DNA of 24,647 nucleotides from Fidelibacterota bacterium (GCA_022563775.1 JADFMS010000019.1:1-24647), one strand, 5' to 3'. Positions 15,755 to 23,883 are shown, counted from the stretch's first letter. Notes: a model not told the origin generated them from the sequence alone. Translations and numbers: made by a program.

Positions 15755-16012
15755 TTATGCAAAGTATTCGGCATTGGTAGCAGTAAATTTCTCCCACTCT
15801 GCCGGCAAGTCCGCTTCATCAAAAATAGCATCTACCGGACAAGGATCCACGCACGCTCCACAATCAATACATTCATCCGGATCTATGTAAAGCATTGTTG
15901 CTTCTTCGAACTCCGGCTCATCCTTCGTAGGGTGAATGCAATCCACAGGGCACGAATCAACACATGCCACATCCTTTACATCAATGCAAGGCTCTGCAAT
16001 TACATATGTCAT
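15755..16012 (-). CDS. fdxA: Ferredoxin, 7Fe type (3Fe-4S / 4Fe-4S)
   Basis: 85 residues, small acidic electron carrier of the cytoplasm. Seen: an N-terminal cluster motif with C9, C17, C21 and C25 (EPCIDVKDVACVDSCPVDCI) and a second C48, C51, C54, C58 (CIDCGACVDPCP), with the spacing of Thermus/actinobacterial seven-iron ferredoxins, plus the acidic tail AEWEKFTATNAEYF common in that group. ATG with a strong GGAGG ribosome site. It follows the suf operon by 143 bases with its own candidate promoter, so it is probably a separate, well-expressed unit and also a client of the neighbouring Fe-S assembly machinery. Its redox partner is not indicated. Confidence 0.93.
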   Translation of the reverse strand: MTYVIAEPCIDVKDVACVDSCPVDCIHPTKDEPEFEEATMLYIDPDECIDCGACVDPCPVDAIFDEADLPAEWEKFTATNAEYFA

Positions 16013-16072
16013 TTTTTTCCTCCGTTCACTAAATAAAAGTCCTTTTTACCAAAACGTTACCAAAATCGGGTG

Positions 16073-16101
16073 AATTTAAAACCAAGAATTGCACTATGCA
16101 A
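16073..16101 (-). promoter_or_regulatory. Ferredoxin promoter with a palindrome over the -35 box
   Basis: Minus strand TTGCAT (16096-16101), 17 bases, TAAATT (16073-16078). The -35 lies within the perfect inverted repeat TTGCA-N3-TGCAA (16089-16101), which could be an operator. A leader of about 55 bases would follow. Confidence 0.4.
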
Positions 16102-16155
16102 GATTTTTTAATACGGTGCGGAAAATAGTGGTGATAAGAAGTCAAAATATAGATG

Positions 16156-16581
16156 TCACTCATCTAACTTTACCAATGACTGCTTTAAAGTGTCCCAACC
16201 GAGAAGAGCGCATTTGATACGGGCGGGAAATTGTTTTACACCCTGTAAGACCTCAAGTTCACCCATATCAATCTCAGTATCTTCTTCTCCCTTCATCATG
16301 GCTCGAAAGTTCTCTATCAAATCCTTCACTTCGTTTGTCGATAATCCTTTTATCTTTTCCGTCATCATGGAGATTGATGCTTGACTTATGGAGCAGCCCT
16401 CTCCCTGGAATCTTACATCCGTTATTTTTTCACCGTCTGTCTTGAGGTGTAGTGTGACAGTATCTCCGCATAAAGGATTATGACCATCAAATTTAACAGT
16501 AGGAGATTCAAGTTCTCCGCGATTTCTTGGATTCTTATAATGGTCTAATATTACTTCTCTGTAAAGTAGATCTAAACTCAA
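16156..16581 (-). CDS. sufU: Fe-S assembly sulfur-transfer protein SufU
   Basis: 141 residues. Seen: the N-terminus SLDLLYREVILDHYKNPRNRG, then C38 and D40 in NPLCGD, C63 in GEGCSIS, and C124 in RIKCALLGW, the zinc and sulfur-relay residues of SufU. The insertion around 80-105 (AMMKGEEDTEIDMGELEVLQ) distinguishes SufU from IscU. Known: SufU takes the persulfide from SufS by ligand swapping and feeds SufB. The start is TTG at 16581, overlapping the sufS TGA in a TTGA arrangement. The family N-terminus fits exactly there, so the TTG start is well supported. Last gene of the suf operon. Confidence 0.96.
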   Translation of the reverse strand: MSLDLLYREVILDHYKNPRNRGELESPTVKFDGHNPLCGDTVTLHLKTDGEKITDVRFQGEGCSISQASISMMTEKIKGLSTNEVKDLIENFRAMMKGEEDTEIDMGELEVLQGVKQFPARIKCALLGWDTLKQSLVKLDE

Positions 16582-17804
16582 CTGAACATCTCTTTTATTT
16601 TGCCAAGCGACTCGACGAACACATCCACTTCAGCTTCCGTGTTATAAAGATAAAAACTCGCCCGGCTGGTTGAATTTACTTTTAACCATTTCATCAACGG
16701 CTGAGCGCAGTGGTGACCGGCTCTAACCGCAACCCCGTCTGCATCGAGCAATTGGGCAACATCATGCGGATGAGCGTTTCCGATGTTAAACGATATTATT
16801 CCGCCTCGACCTTCTGTAGGTCCGTAAATATTTACGTCACCTAATTTTTCTAATTTACCCATCGCATATTTTGATAAATTCACTTCATGATCATGAATGG
16901 TGTCCATCCCCACCTCTTTAAGATAGTCTATCGCCGCTCCGAAACCTATTGCCTCGATATAATTGGGAGTTCCCGCCTCAAATTTATAAGGGGGCTCCTT
17001 ATAAGATGATTCGTGTAAGCCCACCTCTAATATCATCTCTCCACCACCGAGAAACGGATCCATAGCTTCTAACAATCCCATTTTAGCATATAAGATACCG
17101 ATACCTGTAGGTCCAAGCATCTTATGCGCGGAACAGACAAAGAAATCGCAATCTATGTCTGCGAAATCAATTTTGTGGTGCGGAGCAGCCTGAGCTCCGT
17201 CCAAAAGTACCGGCACATTTTCGGAGTGAGCAATTTTAATCAGTTCTTTTACGGGATTCACATGTCCCAATACGTTTGAAGCATACGACAGAGCAACTAA
17301 TTTTGCCCTTTTATCTGATACGAGTTCTTTCAAACTCTCTAAGTTAAATGTCGCGTCCTCGTTCAATTCGACAAACTTCAATTCTGCTCCTACATTTTTC
17401 GTTAGGAGTTGCCAGGGTACCAGATTACTGTGATGCTCCATTTCCGAAAGGATGATTATGTCTCCCTCGCCTATGAACTTCCTCCCCCAGCCATGAGCCA
17501 CGAGATTTATCGACTCGGTCGTTCCTTTGGTGAATATAATTTCTTCGGGCTGTGATGCGTTAAAAAAGTCCGCAATTTTGACTCTTGCGTTCTCGTAGCC
17601 TTCTGTTGATTTTTCGCTGAGCAAGTGGATACCGCGATGAACATTCGCATTATGATTTTGCATATATTCATTCATGAGTTCAATAACAGAGTTGGGTTTT
17701 TGAGCGGTGGCGGCGTTATCGAGATAAACCAATGGCTTATCATGCACCTTCGCTGAAAGTATGGGGAAATCCTTTCGGATGCTCTCTACATCAAAGGAGC
17801 TCAA
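16578..17804 (-). CDS. sufS: Cysteine desulfurase SufS
   Basis: 408 residues. PLP enzyme that converts cysteine to alanine and carries the released sulfur as a persulfide. Seen: N-terminus FDVESIRKDFPILS, YLDNAATAQKP (27-37), EMEHHSN (121-127), DGAQAAPH (202-209), the Schiff-base lysine K228 in CSAHKMLGPTG, and the persulfide Cys C366 in RAGHHCAQPLM. All catalytic residues are present. The start is TTG at 17804, with no earlier or internal alternative that keeps the conserved N-terminus. Three bases separate it from the Rieske gene, and its stop overlaps sufU, so SufS and SufU are coupled, as expected for partner proteins. Confidence 0.97.
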   Translation of the reverse strand: MSSFDVESIRKDFPILSAKVHDKPLVYLDNAATAQKPNSVIELMNEYMQNHNANVHRGIHLLSEKSTEGYENARVKIADFFNASQPEEIIFTKGTTESINLVAHGWGRKFIGEGDIIILSEMEHHSNLVPWQLLTKNVGAELKFVELNEDATFNLESLKELVSDKRAKLVALSYASNVLGHVNPVKELIKIAHSENVPVLLDGAQAAPHHKIDFADIDCDFFVCSAHKMLGPTGIGILYAKMGLLEAMDPFLGGGEMILEVGLHESSYKEPPYKFEAGTPNYIEAIGFGAAIDYLKEVGMDTIHDHEVNLSKYAMGKLEKLGDVNIYGPTEGRGGIISFNIGNAHPHDVAQLLDADGVAVRAGHHCAQPLMKWLKVNSTSRASFYLYNTEAEVDVFVESLGKIKEMFS

Positions 17805-17807
17805 AAC

Positions 17808-18122
17808 TCATTTCTCATCTTTGATCAAATAGATAATATCATCCTCTATTTCGACGGGATAAGTCTTTACCGGAATTACCGCAGGCATTTGTAGAGCTTC
17901 ACCTGTAGTCACATCGAATTTTGCTCCATGTCTCGGACAGGTAATTATAGATCCTTCAAGCACTCCCTGATCTAAGGGCCCTCCGTCATGAGTGCACACA
18001 TCATTTATCGCATGGAAAGAGCCGTTTACGTTACAAACAGCTATCCTTTCTTCGCCGACAATGTAGGAACGGGCGCTCCCCGGTTCTATTTCGTTGGTTT
18101 TTCCGATCAATTCACGAGACAT
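17808..18122 (-). CDS. Rieske-type [2Fe-2S] ferredoxin of the suf operon
   Basis: 104 residues. Seen: the two halves of the Rieske cluster site, C43-T-H45 and C62-P-R-H65 (CxH-x16-CxxH), in an otherwise small all-beta protein without membrane anchor. It resembles the ferredoxin subunits of aromatic dioxygenases, but no oxygenase is nearby. Its place between sufD and sufS matches operons of other phyla (for example actinobacteria) that carry such a Rieske gene among the suf genes. A job as electron donor for cluster assembly or as a sensor has been suggested only by context. ATG directly follows the sufD stop (TGAATG). Confidence 0.93.
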   Translation of the reverse strand: MSRELIGKTNEIEPGSARSYIVGEERIAVCNVNGSFHAINDVCTHDGGPLDQGVLEGSIITCPRHGAKFDVTTGEALQMPAVIPVKTYPVEIEDDIIYLIKDEK

Positions 18123-19475
18123 TCATGCTCCTAATTTTTTATCAATGAATCCGTAAATATGCTCTCTGAGAATCTCAGAATCAATAGATTTCAATACGGG
18201 CGCGAAAAAACCGTTTATGATTAATTTTTCAGCAGATGACTTCGTCAGTCCTCGGCTCATCAAATAGAAAATTTCATCTTTATCAAGATTCCCCACCGTT
18301 GCCCCATGGCTTGCTTTAACATCATTTGCATTTATTTCTAATGTGGGAACGGAGTCTGCTCTTGCTTCATCACTTAGCAAAATATTGTTGTTAGTAAGAT
18401 ACGAATCCGTTTGTTGCGCTTCTTCAGATATCTTTATCAATCCTCTGAACACAGAGCGTGACTTACCTGTCAGTACACCTTTGTAAAGGAGGTCTGCTGT
18501 AGTATTAGGAGCCTCATGACTTAGAAGTCCCCAGAAATCATGATGCTGCTTGTCACTGGCAAGGAAGAAACCTCTCGTATTGGTGGATGATCCCTGCCCT
18601 ATTAATCTTGTTTCATAAGAGCTTCTTGTGACTTTCCCGCCAAGCGTTCCGACTATCCAATTCACTGAAGCGTCTCTCTCGACGACCGCTTTCCGTGTCG
18701 AAATATCAACAACATTGTTTCCCCAATTCTGCACCGTGATATAATCGAGAGAAGCGCCCTCTTTTATGACAACTTCAGCGACGGAGGAGTTCAACGAATC
18801 TGTGGAATAATCCTCAGACCTGCACTGCTCTATATATGTCACATGAGCGCCTTGCTCAAGCACTATCAGAGAATGATGAAACAATGCTTTGCCGCCGTCT
18901 GTCATCAGCAGATACGACTTGAACGGCTTTTTGATCTCTATTCCTTTCGGGACATAGAGGAATATACCCCCATTCCAAAGCGCCGCATTAAGCGAACTGA
19001 ATTTGCCTTCGCCAGCAGGAACGACCTTCTCCATGAAGTGTTTCTGCACTAATTCAGGATGATTTCGTACCGCAGCCGACATACTGCAAAAAATTACACC
19101 CTTCTCTGTCAACTCCTTTTCCACATCCGTGAAGGTAACCTGCGAATCATGTTGAATGAGCAAACCCGGTTTGCACATTCCGCCGTTTTCTTCAAGATGA
19201 ATTACTTCATCCGAAAGCAGTTTGACTGCTTCTTTAGGAAATGATTCAAATTTTTCTACCGCCGAATATTTTGACGTTTCAGACGTTTTCGCATTCTTGA
19301 TATTCAGACCGGATAAATCGGTATATTTCCACATCTCATCACGCAGAGTAGGCATCGGCAGATTTTCGTAAGCTTCCCATGCTGTTGCGCGTTTTTCTTT
19401 AATCCAATCAGGGCTTTTAGAGTCGCTTGAAATGCGATTTACATCTTCCCGCCCAAACCCCAACAGTTCTGTCAT
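18123..19475 (-). CDS. sufD: Fe-S cluster scaffold component SufD
   Basis: 450 residues. Partner of SufB in the SufBC2D scaffold on which clusters are built. Seen: helical N-terminus with PMPTLRDEMWKYTDL (40-54), the central beta-helix (LFHHSLIVLEQGAHVTYIEQ, VTVQNWGNNVV-type turns), and NANDVKASHGATVGNLD with the conserved His390 at the SufB-SufD interface, followed by the helical C-terminus YLMSRGLTKSSAEKLIINGF. ATG with AAGGA upstream. It lies 38 bases after sufB and abuts the Rieske gene. Full length and intact. Confidence 0.95.
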   Translation of the reverse strand: MTELLGFGREDVNRISSDSKSPDWIKEKRATAWEAYENLPMPTLRDEMWKYTDLSGLNIKNAKTSETSKYSAVEKFESFPKEAVKLLSDEVIHLEENGGMCKPGLLIQHDSQVTFTDVEKELTEKGVIFCSMSAAVRNHPELVQKHFMEKVVPAGEGKFSSLNAALWNGGIFLYVPKGIEIKKPFKSYLLMTDGGKALFHHSLIVLEQGAHVTYIEQCRSEDYSTDSLNSSVAEVVIKEGASLDYITVQNWGNNVVDISTRKAVVERDASVNWIVGTLGGKVTRSSYETRLIGQGSSTNTRGFFLASDKQHHDFWGLLSHEAPNTTADLLYKGVLTGKSRSVFRGLIKISEEAQQTDSYLTNNNILLSDEARADSVPTLEINANDVKASHGATVGNLDKDEIFYLMSRGLTKSSAEKLIINGFFAPVLKSIDSEILREHIYGFIDKKLGA

Positions 19476-19513
19476 CTATATGTTCCTTTAAATCTACTGT
19501 CTAAATTAAGTCG

Positions 19514-20917
19514 TTATCCTACCGAACCTTCCATTTGAAGTTCGATCAGCCTGTTCATCTCCACCGCATACTCCAACGGCAGTAATTTTGTAAATGGCTC
19601 TATAAAACCATTAATGATCATATTCCGCGCTTCATCCTCAGGAACACCTCTCTGCTGAAGATAGAATATCTGCTCATCGGAGAGTTTAGAAACTGTCGCT
19701 TCATGCTCTATTGCCGCGGTGGGATCTTCAATCTCGATATACGGATAAGTGTCTGTTGCGGACGCTTCATCGAGCAACAACGCATCACAGTTGACGTTGC
19801 TCTTGCATCCCTCCATACCCTCATGTATCTTCACGAGTCCACGATATGTTGACCTGCCCTTTCCCTTACTGATAGATTTAGAAATAATCTTCGATGTAGT
19901 ATAAGGAGCCAGATGCACAACCTTTGAACCCACATCCTGGTGCTGACCGGTGTTGGCAAATGCGATAGATATTACATCCGCTTTGGCGCCGCGTTCCATA
20001 AGAAAAACCGAAGGATATTTCATCGTTACTTTACTTCCGAGATTCGCGTCTATCCATTCCATTGTTGCGTTCTCATATGCCTGAGCGCGTTTGGTTACGA
20101 GATTGTAAACATTGCCGGACCAGTTTTGTAATGTCGTGTATCTTACGCGTGAATCCTTCAAGCATATGATCTCCACAACCGCTGAATGCAGTGAATTAGT
20201 CGTATATGTCGGAGCCGTGCAACCTTCAATATATTGAATGTTAGAGCCTTCATCCGCAATTATCATCGTGCGTTCAAACTGACCCATATTCTGAGTATTG
20301 ATACGGAAATACGCCTGCAACGGTAAGCCGACTTTAACGCCCTTCGGTATATAAAGAAAACTTCCGCCGCTCCAAACAGCGGTATTGAGAGCCGCAAGTT
20401 TATTGTCGGCTGCCGGAACAACTGTTCCGAAATATTTCTTTAGGAGCTTCTCATGTTCTTTTAAAGCGGTATCCGTGTCAACGAAGATTACGCCCTGCTT
20501 TTCCCATTCACCCTGAAGAGCGCCGTATACGGATTCGCTGTCATACTGAGCTTCGGCTCCCGCAAGGAACTTCCGTTCCGATTCAGGTATACCAAGTTTT
20601 TCGAACGTCTCTTTGATGTCAGCAGGCACATCATCCCAATCCGTCATCTTCCTGTCCGACGCGCGAACGAAATAGATAATATCATCGAAATCGATATCGG
20701 AAAGGTCTGCTCCCCATTCGGGCATCGGCTTTTCCAAAAATATTTCATATGCCTTCAGACGGTTCTCTGTCATCCACCCCGGCTCGTTCTTTATGTTGGA
20801 TATATCTTCAACGGTTTGACGGGTCAGACCCTTTTCGAACTTTATCTCCGGCTTGACGTCGTCTGAAAATCCGTATTTATATTCTTGTGTACCTATATCT
20901 GTTGTTGGTAATGACAT
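19514..20917 (-). CDS. sufB: Fe-S cluster scaffold component SufB
   Basis: 467 residues. Main scaffold subunit that accepts sulfur and iron. Seen: N-terminal [15 protein letters not shown], the beta-helix core ([39 protein letters not shown]), C377 in NVNCDALLL, which corresponds to the essential sulfur-accepting Cys, and [10 protein letters not shown] with E406. The C-terminal [16 protein letters not shown] is standard. The ATG overlaps the sufC stop by one base (TAATG), so sufC and sufB are coupled. SufB is clearly distinguished from its paralogue SufD by length and by the Cys/Glu pair. Confidence 0.97.
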   Translation of the reverse strand: MSLPTTDIGTQEYKYGFSDDVKPEIKFEKGLTRQTVEDISNIKNEPGWMTENRLKAYEIFLEKPMPEWGADLSDIDFDDIIYFVRASDRKMTDWDDVPADIKETFEKLGIPESERKFLAGAEAQYDSESVYGALQGEWEKQGVIFVDTDTALKEHEKLLKKYFGTVVPAADNKLAALNTAVWSGGSFLYIPKGVKVGLPLQAYFRINTQNMGQFERTMIIADEGSNIQYIEGCTAPTYTTNSLHSAVVEIICLKDSRVRYTTLQNWSGNVYNLVTKRAQAYENATMEWIDANLGSKVTMKYPSVFLMERGAKADVISIAFANTGQHQDVGSKVVHLAPYTTSKIISKSISKGKGRSTYRGLVKIHEGMEGCKSNVNCDALLLDEASATDTYPYIEIEDPTAAIEHEATVSKLSDEQIFYLQQRGVPEDEARNMIINGFIEPFTKLLPLEYAVEMNRLIELQMEGSVG

Positions 20918-21693
20918 TAGTCAGTGTCCTTTCTCGATTCGCCGTACTTTTCTTTGAGCCAATCGTAACCTTGTTCTTCTAATTTCTCGGCGAGTTCACC
21001 TCCGCCGGTTTCAACAATTTTGCCTGCGATCATAACATGAACGAAATCAGGTTTTATGTACCGCAATATCCGCTGATAGTGAGTTATCACCAAAACGGAC
21101 GAGTCTTCAGGGCGGAGTTCGTTTACGCCTTTTGCGACAATTTGAAGCGCGTCAATATCGAGACCTGAATCTGTCTCGTCGAGAATTGCAAGTTTCGGCT
21201 GAAGAACAGCCATTTGCAATATCTCGTTACGCTTCTTCTCACCGCCCGAAAATCCTTCATTAAGATATCTGCCCGAGAATGATTCGTCTATTTGCAAGAA
21301 CTCCATCTTCTCCTTGAGTAGATTTCGAAACTCCCAAATGCTCAGCTCTTCCTTTTTGACCGTGTTATACGCTACCCGTAAAAAATTATCAACGGTCACG
21401 CCCGGAACCTCTGAGGGGTATTGAAACGCAAGAAACATCCCCTTCCTCGCCCGCTCATCGGGCGACATATCAAGAACATTCTCTCCCTCCATGGTCACGC
21501 TGCCGCTCGTTACCTTATAACTCGCTTTTCCCGCTAATGCGTATGCCAAAGTGCTCTTGCCTGTTCCGTTCGGCCCCATTAGAGCATGAACCTCACCCCG
21601 ACCGATCTTCAGATTAACTCCATTGAGAATCTCTTTATCATCAATTGTCACCTTAAGGTCTTCTATCGTTAAGAGACCGTTTTTACTTGTCAT
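20917..21693 (-). CDS. sufC: Fe-S assembly ATPase SufC
   Basis: 258 residues. ABC-type ATPase that drives conformational change of SufBD; it is soluble, not a transporter. Seen: Walker A GPNGTGKS (40-47), Q-loop FQYPSEVPG (90-98), ABC signature FSGGEKKR (148-155), Walker B LAILDETD (168-175) and the switch His205 in ITHYQR. The SufC-specific [10 protein letters not shown] and [11 protein letters not shown] are present. ATG start; the gene is 33 bases downstream of DUF309 and overlaps sufB. Confidence 0.97.
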   Translation of the reverse strand: MTSKNGLLTIEDLKVTIDDKEILNGVNLKIGRGEVHALMGPNGTGKSTLAYALAGKASYKVTSGSVTMEGENVLDMSPDERARKGMFLAFQYPSEVPGVTVDNFLRVAYNTVKKEELSIWEFRNLLKEKMEFLQIDESFSGRYLNEGFSGGEKKRNEILQMAVLQPKLAILDETDSGLDIDALQIVAKGVNELRPEDSSVLVITHYQRILRYIKPDFVHVMIAGKIVETGGGELAEKLEEQGYDWLKEKYGESRKDTD

Positions 21694-21726
21694 GTTATCG
21701 CTTTTTTCCTTTCAATGTTGAATATT

Positions 21727-22134
21727 TTATACTGCTGCTAAAATCTTTTCCGCGCTGTAATCGAATTTCGGAAACGTACCAAAGTCCCTCTTAGAATCGG
21801 GATTGTCAAGAAGAAACCGTATATTTTCCAACCAAACTTTAAGCGCTGCCAGTAACTTGGGAAGATTTATACCTACCTCAACGGTAGCATAATCCGATAG
21901 TTTCCGGTTTGCCTTGTCGAGTTGACGATACGCGCCCACGTAATTCGAGTCTCTCAGATGGTAAAAACCGACCGCTACGTGAATCAAACCCTGTAGGAAT
22001 CGCCTTAAATCTCCCCCTTTATCCATCCAAATATCTTCCAAAGTTTCGTGACAGGCAAAATACTTGCCCGTGTTGTGTTCTTCAAGTCCTTTTATCAGTT
22101 CCCGACGCTCAATTTCTGTTAATTTTCCAATCAA
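21727..22134 (-). CDS. DUF309 family protein at the head of the suf operon
   Basis: 135 residues, TTG start at 22134 (no ATG or GTG extends the frame; an in-frame TGA lies six codons upstream). Seen: the DUF309 core HNTGKYFACHETLEDIW and RRFLQGLIHVAVGFYHL with the family's H-E and W residues, then a helical tail. Function unknown in the literature I can recall. The fold is a small helical bundle. It is the first gene before sufC with only 33 bases between, and a large palindrome sits just upstream, so it is probably expressed with the Fe-S machinery. That association is unusual and worth checking for conservation. Confidence 0.8.
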   Translation of the reverse strand: MIGKLTEIERRELIKGLEEHNTGKYFACHETLEDIWMDKGGDLRRFLQGLIHVAVGFYHLRDSNYVGAYRQLDKANRKLSDYATVEVGINLPKLLAALKVWLENIRFLLDNPDSKRDFGTFPKFDYSAEKILAAV

Positions 22135-22154
22135 TTTATTTCTTTTAAGTCAGT

Positions 22155-22192
22155 GTAATTATGTAACTTACCTAATTACGACAACTTTTGTC
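22155..22192. promoter_or_regulatory. Near-perfect 25-bp palindrome and adjacent inverted repeat upstream of the suf operon
   Basis: A palindrome centred at 22167 runs from 22155 to 22179: outer arms GTAATTA and TAATTAC, inner GTAA-C-TTAC. Eleven of twelve arm positions pair (only 22162/22172 fail). Next to it GACAA-CTT-TTGTC (22180-22192) is a second perfect repeat. On the minus strand the palindrome contains a CATAAT -10-like box, so a bound repressor would block the DUF309-suf promoter. The size resembles sites of Rrf2 or Fur-type dimers, but no such regulator is encoded in this window. Confidence 0.6.
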
Positions 22193-22253
22193 TGAATTGA
22201 ATATACTTAGGCTGAATCCAATTGGCAAGGGAAATTATGGGAATTTCTGTATG

Positions 22254-22315
22254 GGGGAATTAGGTGGCGGTTGGGGCTTGCCCCGACGCTATAACCGAAT
22301 TGATCGTGCGGTCAG
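22254..22315. repeat. Repeat fragment and hairpin left of hicB
   Basis: GGGGAATTAGGTGGCGGTT (22254-22272) resembles the end of the repeat near 3303-3320. It runs into a GGGG-CTTG-CCCC hairpin (22273-22284), and the segment ends with GTGCGGTCAG (22306-22315), which occurs again right of hicB at 22557-22566. Together with 22557-22685 it brackets the small hicB gene. Confidence 0.5.
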
Positions 22316-22376
22316 CAAAATAAAGTTCTTGTATAAGAGTCAATCCAAACCATACTTTGTGGTTGGAGGTTTAATA

Positions 22377-22547
22377 ATGCGCAATGAATTTACAGCGATA
22401 ATCGAAAAAGACGGTGATTGGTTTATTGCATACTCTCCCGAAATTCCCGGCGCAAACGGTCAGGGAAAGACCAAAGACGAATGCAGGACCAGTTTAGCTG
22501 AATCTATCAATTTGATCTTGGAAGACAGAAGAAAAGATACTGTTTAG
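22377..22547 (+). CDS. hicB: HicB-like antitoxin domain protein, short and without HicA
   Basis: 56 residues. Seen: the HicB/UPF0150 N-terminal domain, FTAIIEKDGDWFIAYSPEIPGANGQGKT followed by ECRTSLAESINLILEDRR. The ATG at 22377 has a textbook GGAGG ribosome site. The same frame is open from 22188, but the upstream part has no family sequence and is repeat-derived. Known: HicB partners the RNase HicA in type II toxin-antitoxin systems, and this subtype usually carries about fifteen more C-terminal residues. No hicA is found upstream or downstream before the next gene. It is therefore an orphan, either a solitary regulator or a remnant whose toxin was lost. Confidence 0.8.
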   Translation: MRNEFTAIIEKDGDWFIAYSPEIPGANGQGKTKDECRTSLAESINLILEDRRKDTV

Positions 22548-22556
22548 AAACGTGTT

Positions 22557-22685
22557 GTGCGGTCAGGGCCACCGCCGATGGCGGGATTATCACAAGCCCT
22601 AACCCGCACGCAATAATTCCCCTCTATCAAGAGGGGAAAGCCGATCCGTTAAAATTCTTAAAGCAAAAAGCTGGGGTGTGTAAAG
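22557..22685. repeat. Large palindromic repeat cluster between hicB and the next gene
   Basis: The segment 22557-22609 folds in three nested stems: GTGCGG/CCGCAC outside, AGGGC/GCCCT in the middle and CCGCC-GAT-GGCGG inside. After it come AATT plus the CCCCTCT-ATCA-AGAGGGG hairpin (22615-22636) and GGGGTGTGTAAAG (22673-22685), which are the reverse complement of the two conserved blocks at 3215-3279 with an unrelated spacer of similar length. It probably also serves as a two-way transcription stop between the converging genes. No other gene lies in 22548-22725. Confidence 0.7.
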
Positions 22686-22725
22686 GTTTTATGGCAAGAA
22701 GCATAATTACTTCTACCCAATTTGG

Positions 22726-23325
22726 TCATTTTTCCAGCTGCATATCGTCTCTGAATTCGGAAATTAATGCCGAATCATCAATTTCACCTTCATTCCATCG
22801 GTGATATTGATCTCTGCCTCTCTCGTTCAAATGGATTGTCCCGAATGCCGGGTAGGTAAGATAAGTAAGTAAAGAATCAGCTTCCATTAGAACTGTACGG
22901 AAACTGGCCCACCATAGAGTAATTTCAATTGTGTCAGCAGGATTCTTTAGGGCATGGAGATAGCTGTTAAGCTTTCCATATACGTCGGTGAGTTTATCCC
23001 TATCTAAGGTCTTTGGAAAATCCTCCGGGTAGTGCACAGATAATAAAAGATTAATAAATACCCACAAAGATTCATAGTCTGGCTCAATTTGTTTGAGGCT
23101 GATGAATATCTTGTCAGGCTGATACTTTTTCAACTTGTTTTTCGAGATTCTTTGGAAGGCAGTGTATGAGAGTACCAGCAACTCGAACGGAAAACGTTCA
23201 ATTGCATTCCTAAACTCCCACGCACAATAAAAGTAATACTGCTGATCAGCAGACTTCTCTGCAATTTCAAAACATTTTCTTCCACGAAGATGATAATCGC
23301 CCGATGAGATTTCGTAAGTCATCAC
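22726..23325 (-). CDS. Hypothetical protein, helix-rich, unrecognised
   Basis: 199 residues from GTG at 23325, or 198 from the adjoining ATG at 23322. I do not recognise it. It looks soluble and mostly helical, with many aromatic residues; YFYCAWEFRNAIERFPFELL has a loose similarity to the N-terminal helices of HEPN-like domains, but the RxxxxH motif of HEPN nucleases is not obvious. It starts three bases after the preceding membrane-protein gene, so the two are almost certainly one operon. The pair sits between repeat clusters and fumC, a position typical of accessory insertions. Nothing in the sequence names a function. Confidence 0.65.
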   Translation of the reverse strand: MMTYEISSGDYHLRGRKCFEIAEKSADQQYYFYCAWEFRNAIERFPFELLVLSYTAFQRISKNKLKKYQPDKIFISLKQIEPDYESLWVFINLLLSVHYPEDFPKTLDRDKLTDVYGKLNSYLHALKNPADTIEITLWWASFRTVLMEADSLLTYLTYPAFGTIHLNERGRDQYHRWNEGEIDDSALISEFRDDMQLEK

Positions 23326-23328
23326 ATT

Positions 23329-23883
23329 TTATCCACGAGCTTTATCTTCTTTTTCATAATTCTTTAGTTCTATGCGATACAATATATGTGTGAAGAGATA
23401 TAGGATAATAGGTACCAAAAACATAGTCCAATATTCATGTTGTTGATATTTTAAGATAATTAAACCCCCTGCAGCTCCCCATGCCACCGAGAAAGCCGTT
23501 CCCACTAAAAAGATGTTCACGAAAGCTCTTCCTGGGACTTTTCTAATTTCACCATCTTCCTTAAATTTTGGATGAAGATCCCACCCTCTCCACATTCCAG
23601 CTATTTTCACGACTAAGTAAGCAGCGATTATTTGTGGGGAATCCAATATTACAGCAGTGGTAATAATAGGTTTTTCAATTACTCCAACCAAAAAAGAAGT
23701 GCGTCCAGATTCGATAAAATTCTCATATTTTTCTATATCAGGCCAACGAACAGTCTTGAGCAATAAATTCATGAAATTTTTTATAAGTTTATTTCCCAAT
23801 AGCGGATACGTATAGCCAATAACATACACAAGTGCTATATCCCAGTCTCGAAACAGGTCAAATTTCAGCAGGCACAACAACAT
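23329..23883 (-). CDS. Hypothetical integral membrane protein
   Basis: 184 residues. Seen: hydrophobic segments at about 16-32, 64-95 (interrupted), 122-145 and 151-170, a basic tail (ELKNYEKEDKARG) and a cytoplasm-like loop with KFKEDGEIRKVPGR. No known family signature is recognised. The ATG at 23883 is followed by several leucine codons, with only a weak ribosome site. It is the first gene of a two-gene unit with the soluble protein that follows. A membrane-plus-soluble pair of unknowns next to repeats and a HicB remnant is compatible with an accessory or defence-type cassette, but there is no direct evidence. Confidence 0.65.
   Translation of the reverse strand: MLLCLLKFDLFRDWDIALVYVIGYTYPLLGNKLIKNFMNLLLKTVRWPDIEKYENFIESGRTSFLVGVIEKPIITTAVILDSPQIIAAYLVVKIAGMWRGWDLHPKFKEDGEIRKVPGRAFVNIFLVGTAFSVAWGAAGGLIILKYQQHEYWTMFLVPIILYLFTHILYRIELKNYEKEDKARG

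Noticed and set aside
22188..22376. N-terminal extension of the HicB frame
   Set aside because: This part consists of repeat and hairpin sequence, and a strong ribosome site decides for the ATG at 22377.
22548..22725. A hicA toxin gene after hicB
   Set aside because: All frames are short, and the space is filled by palindromic repeats.
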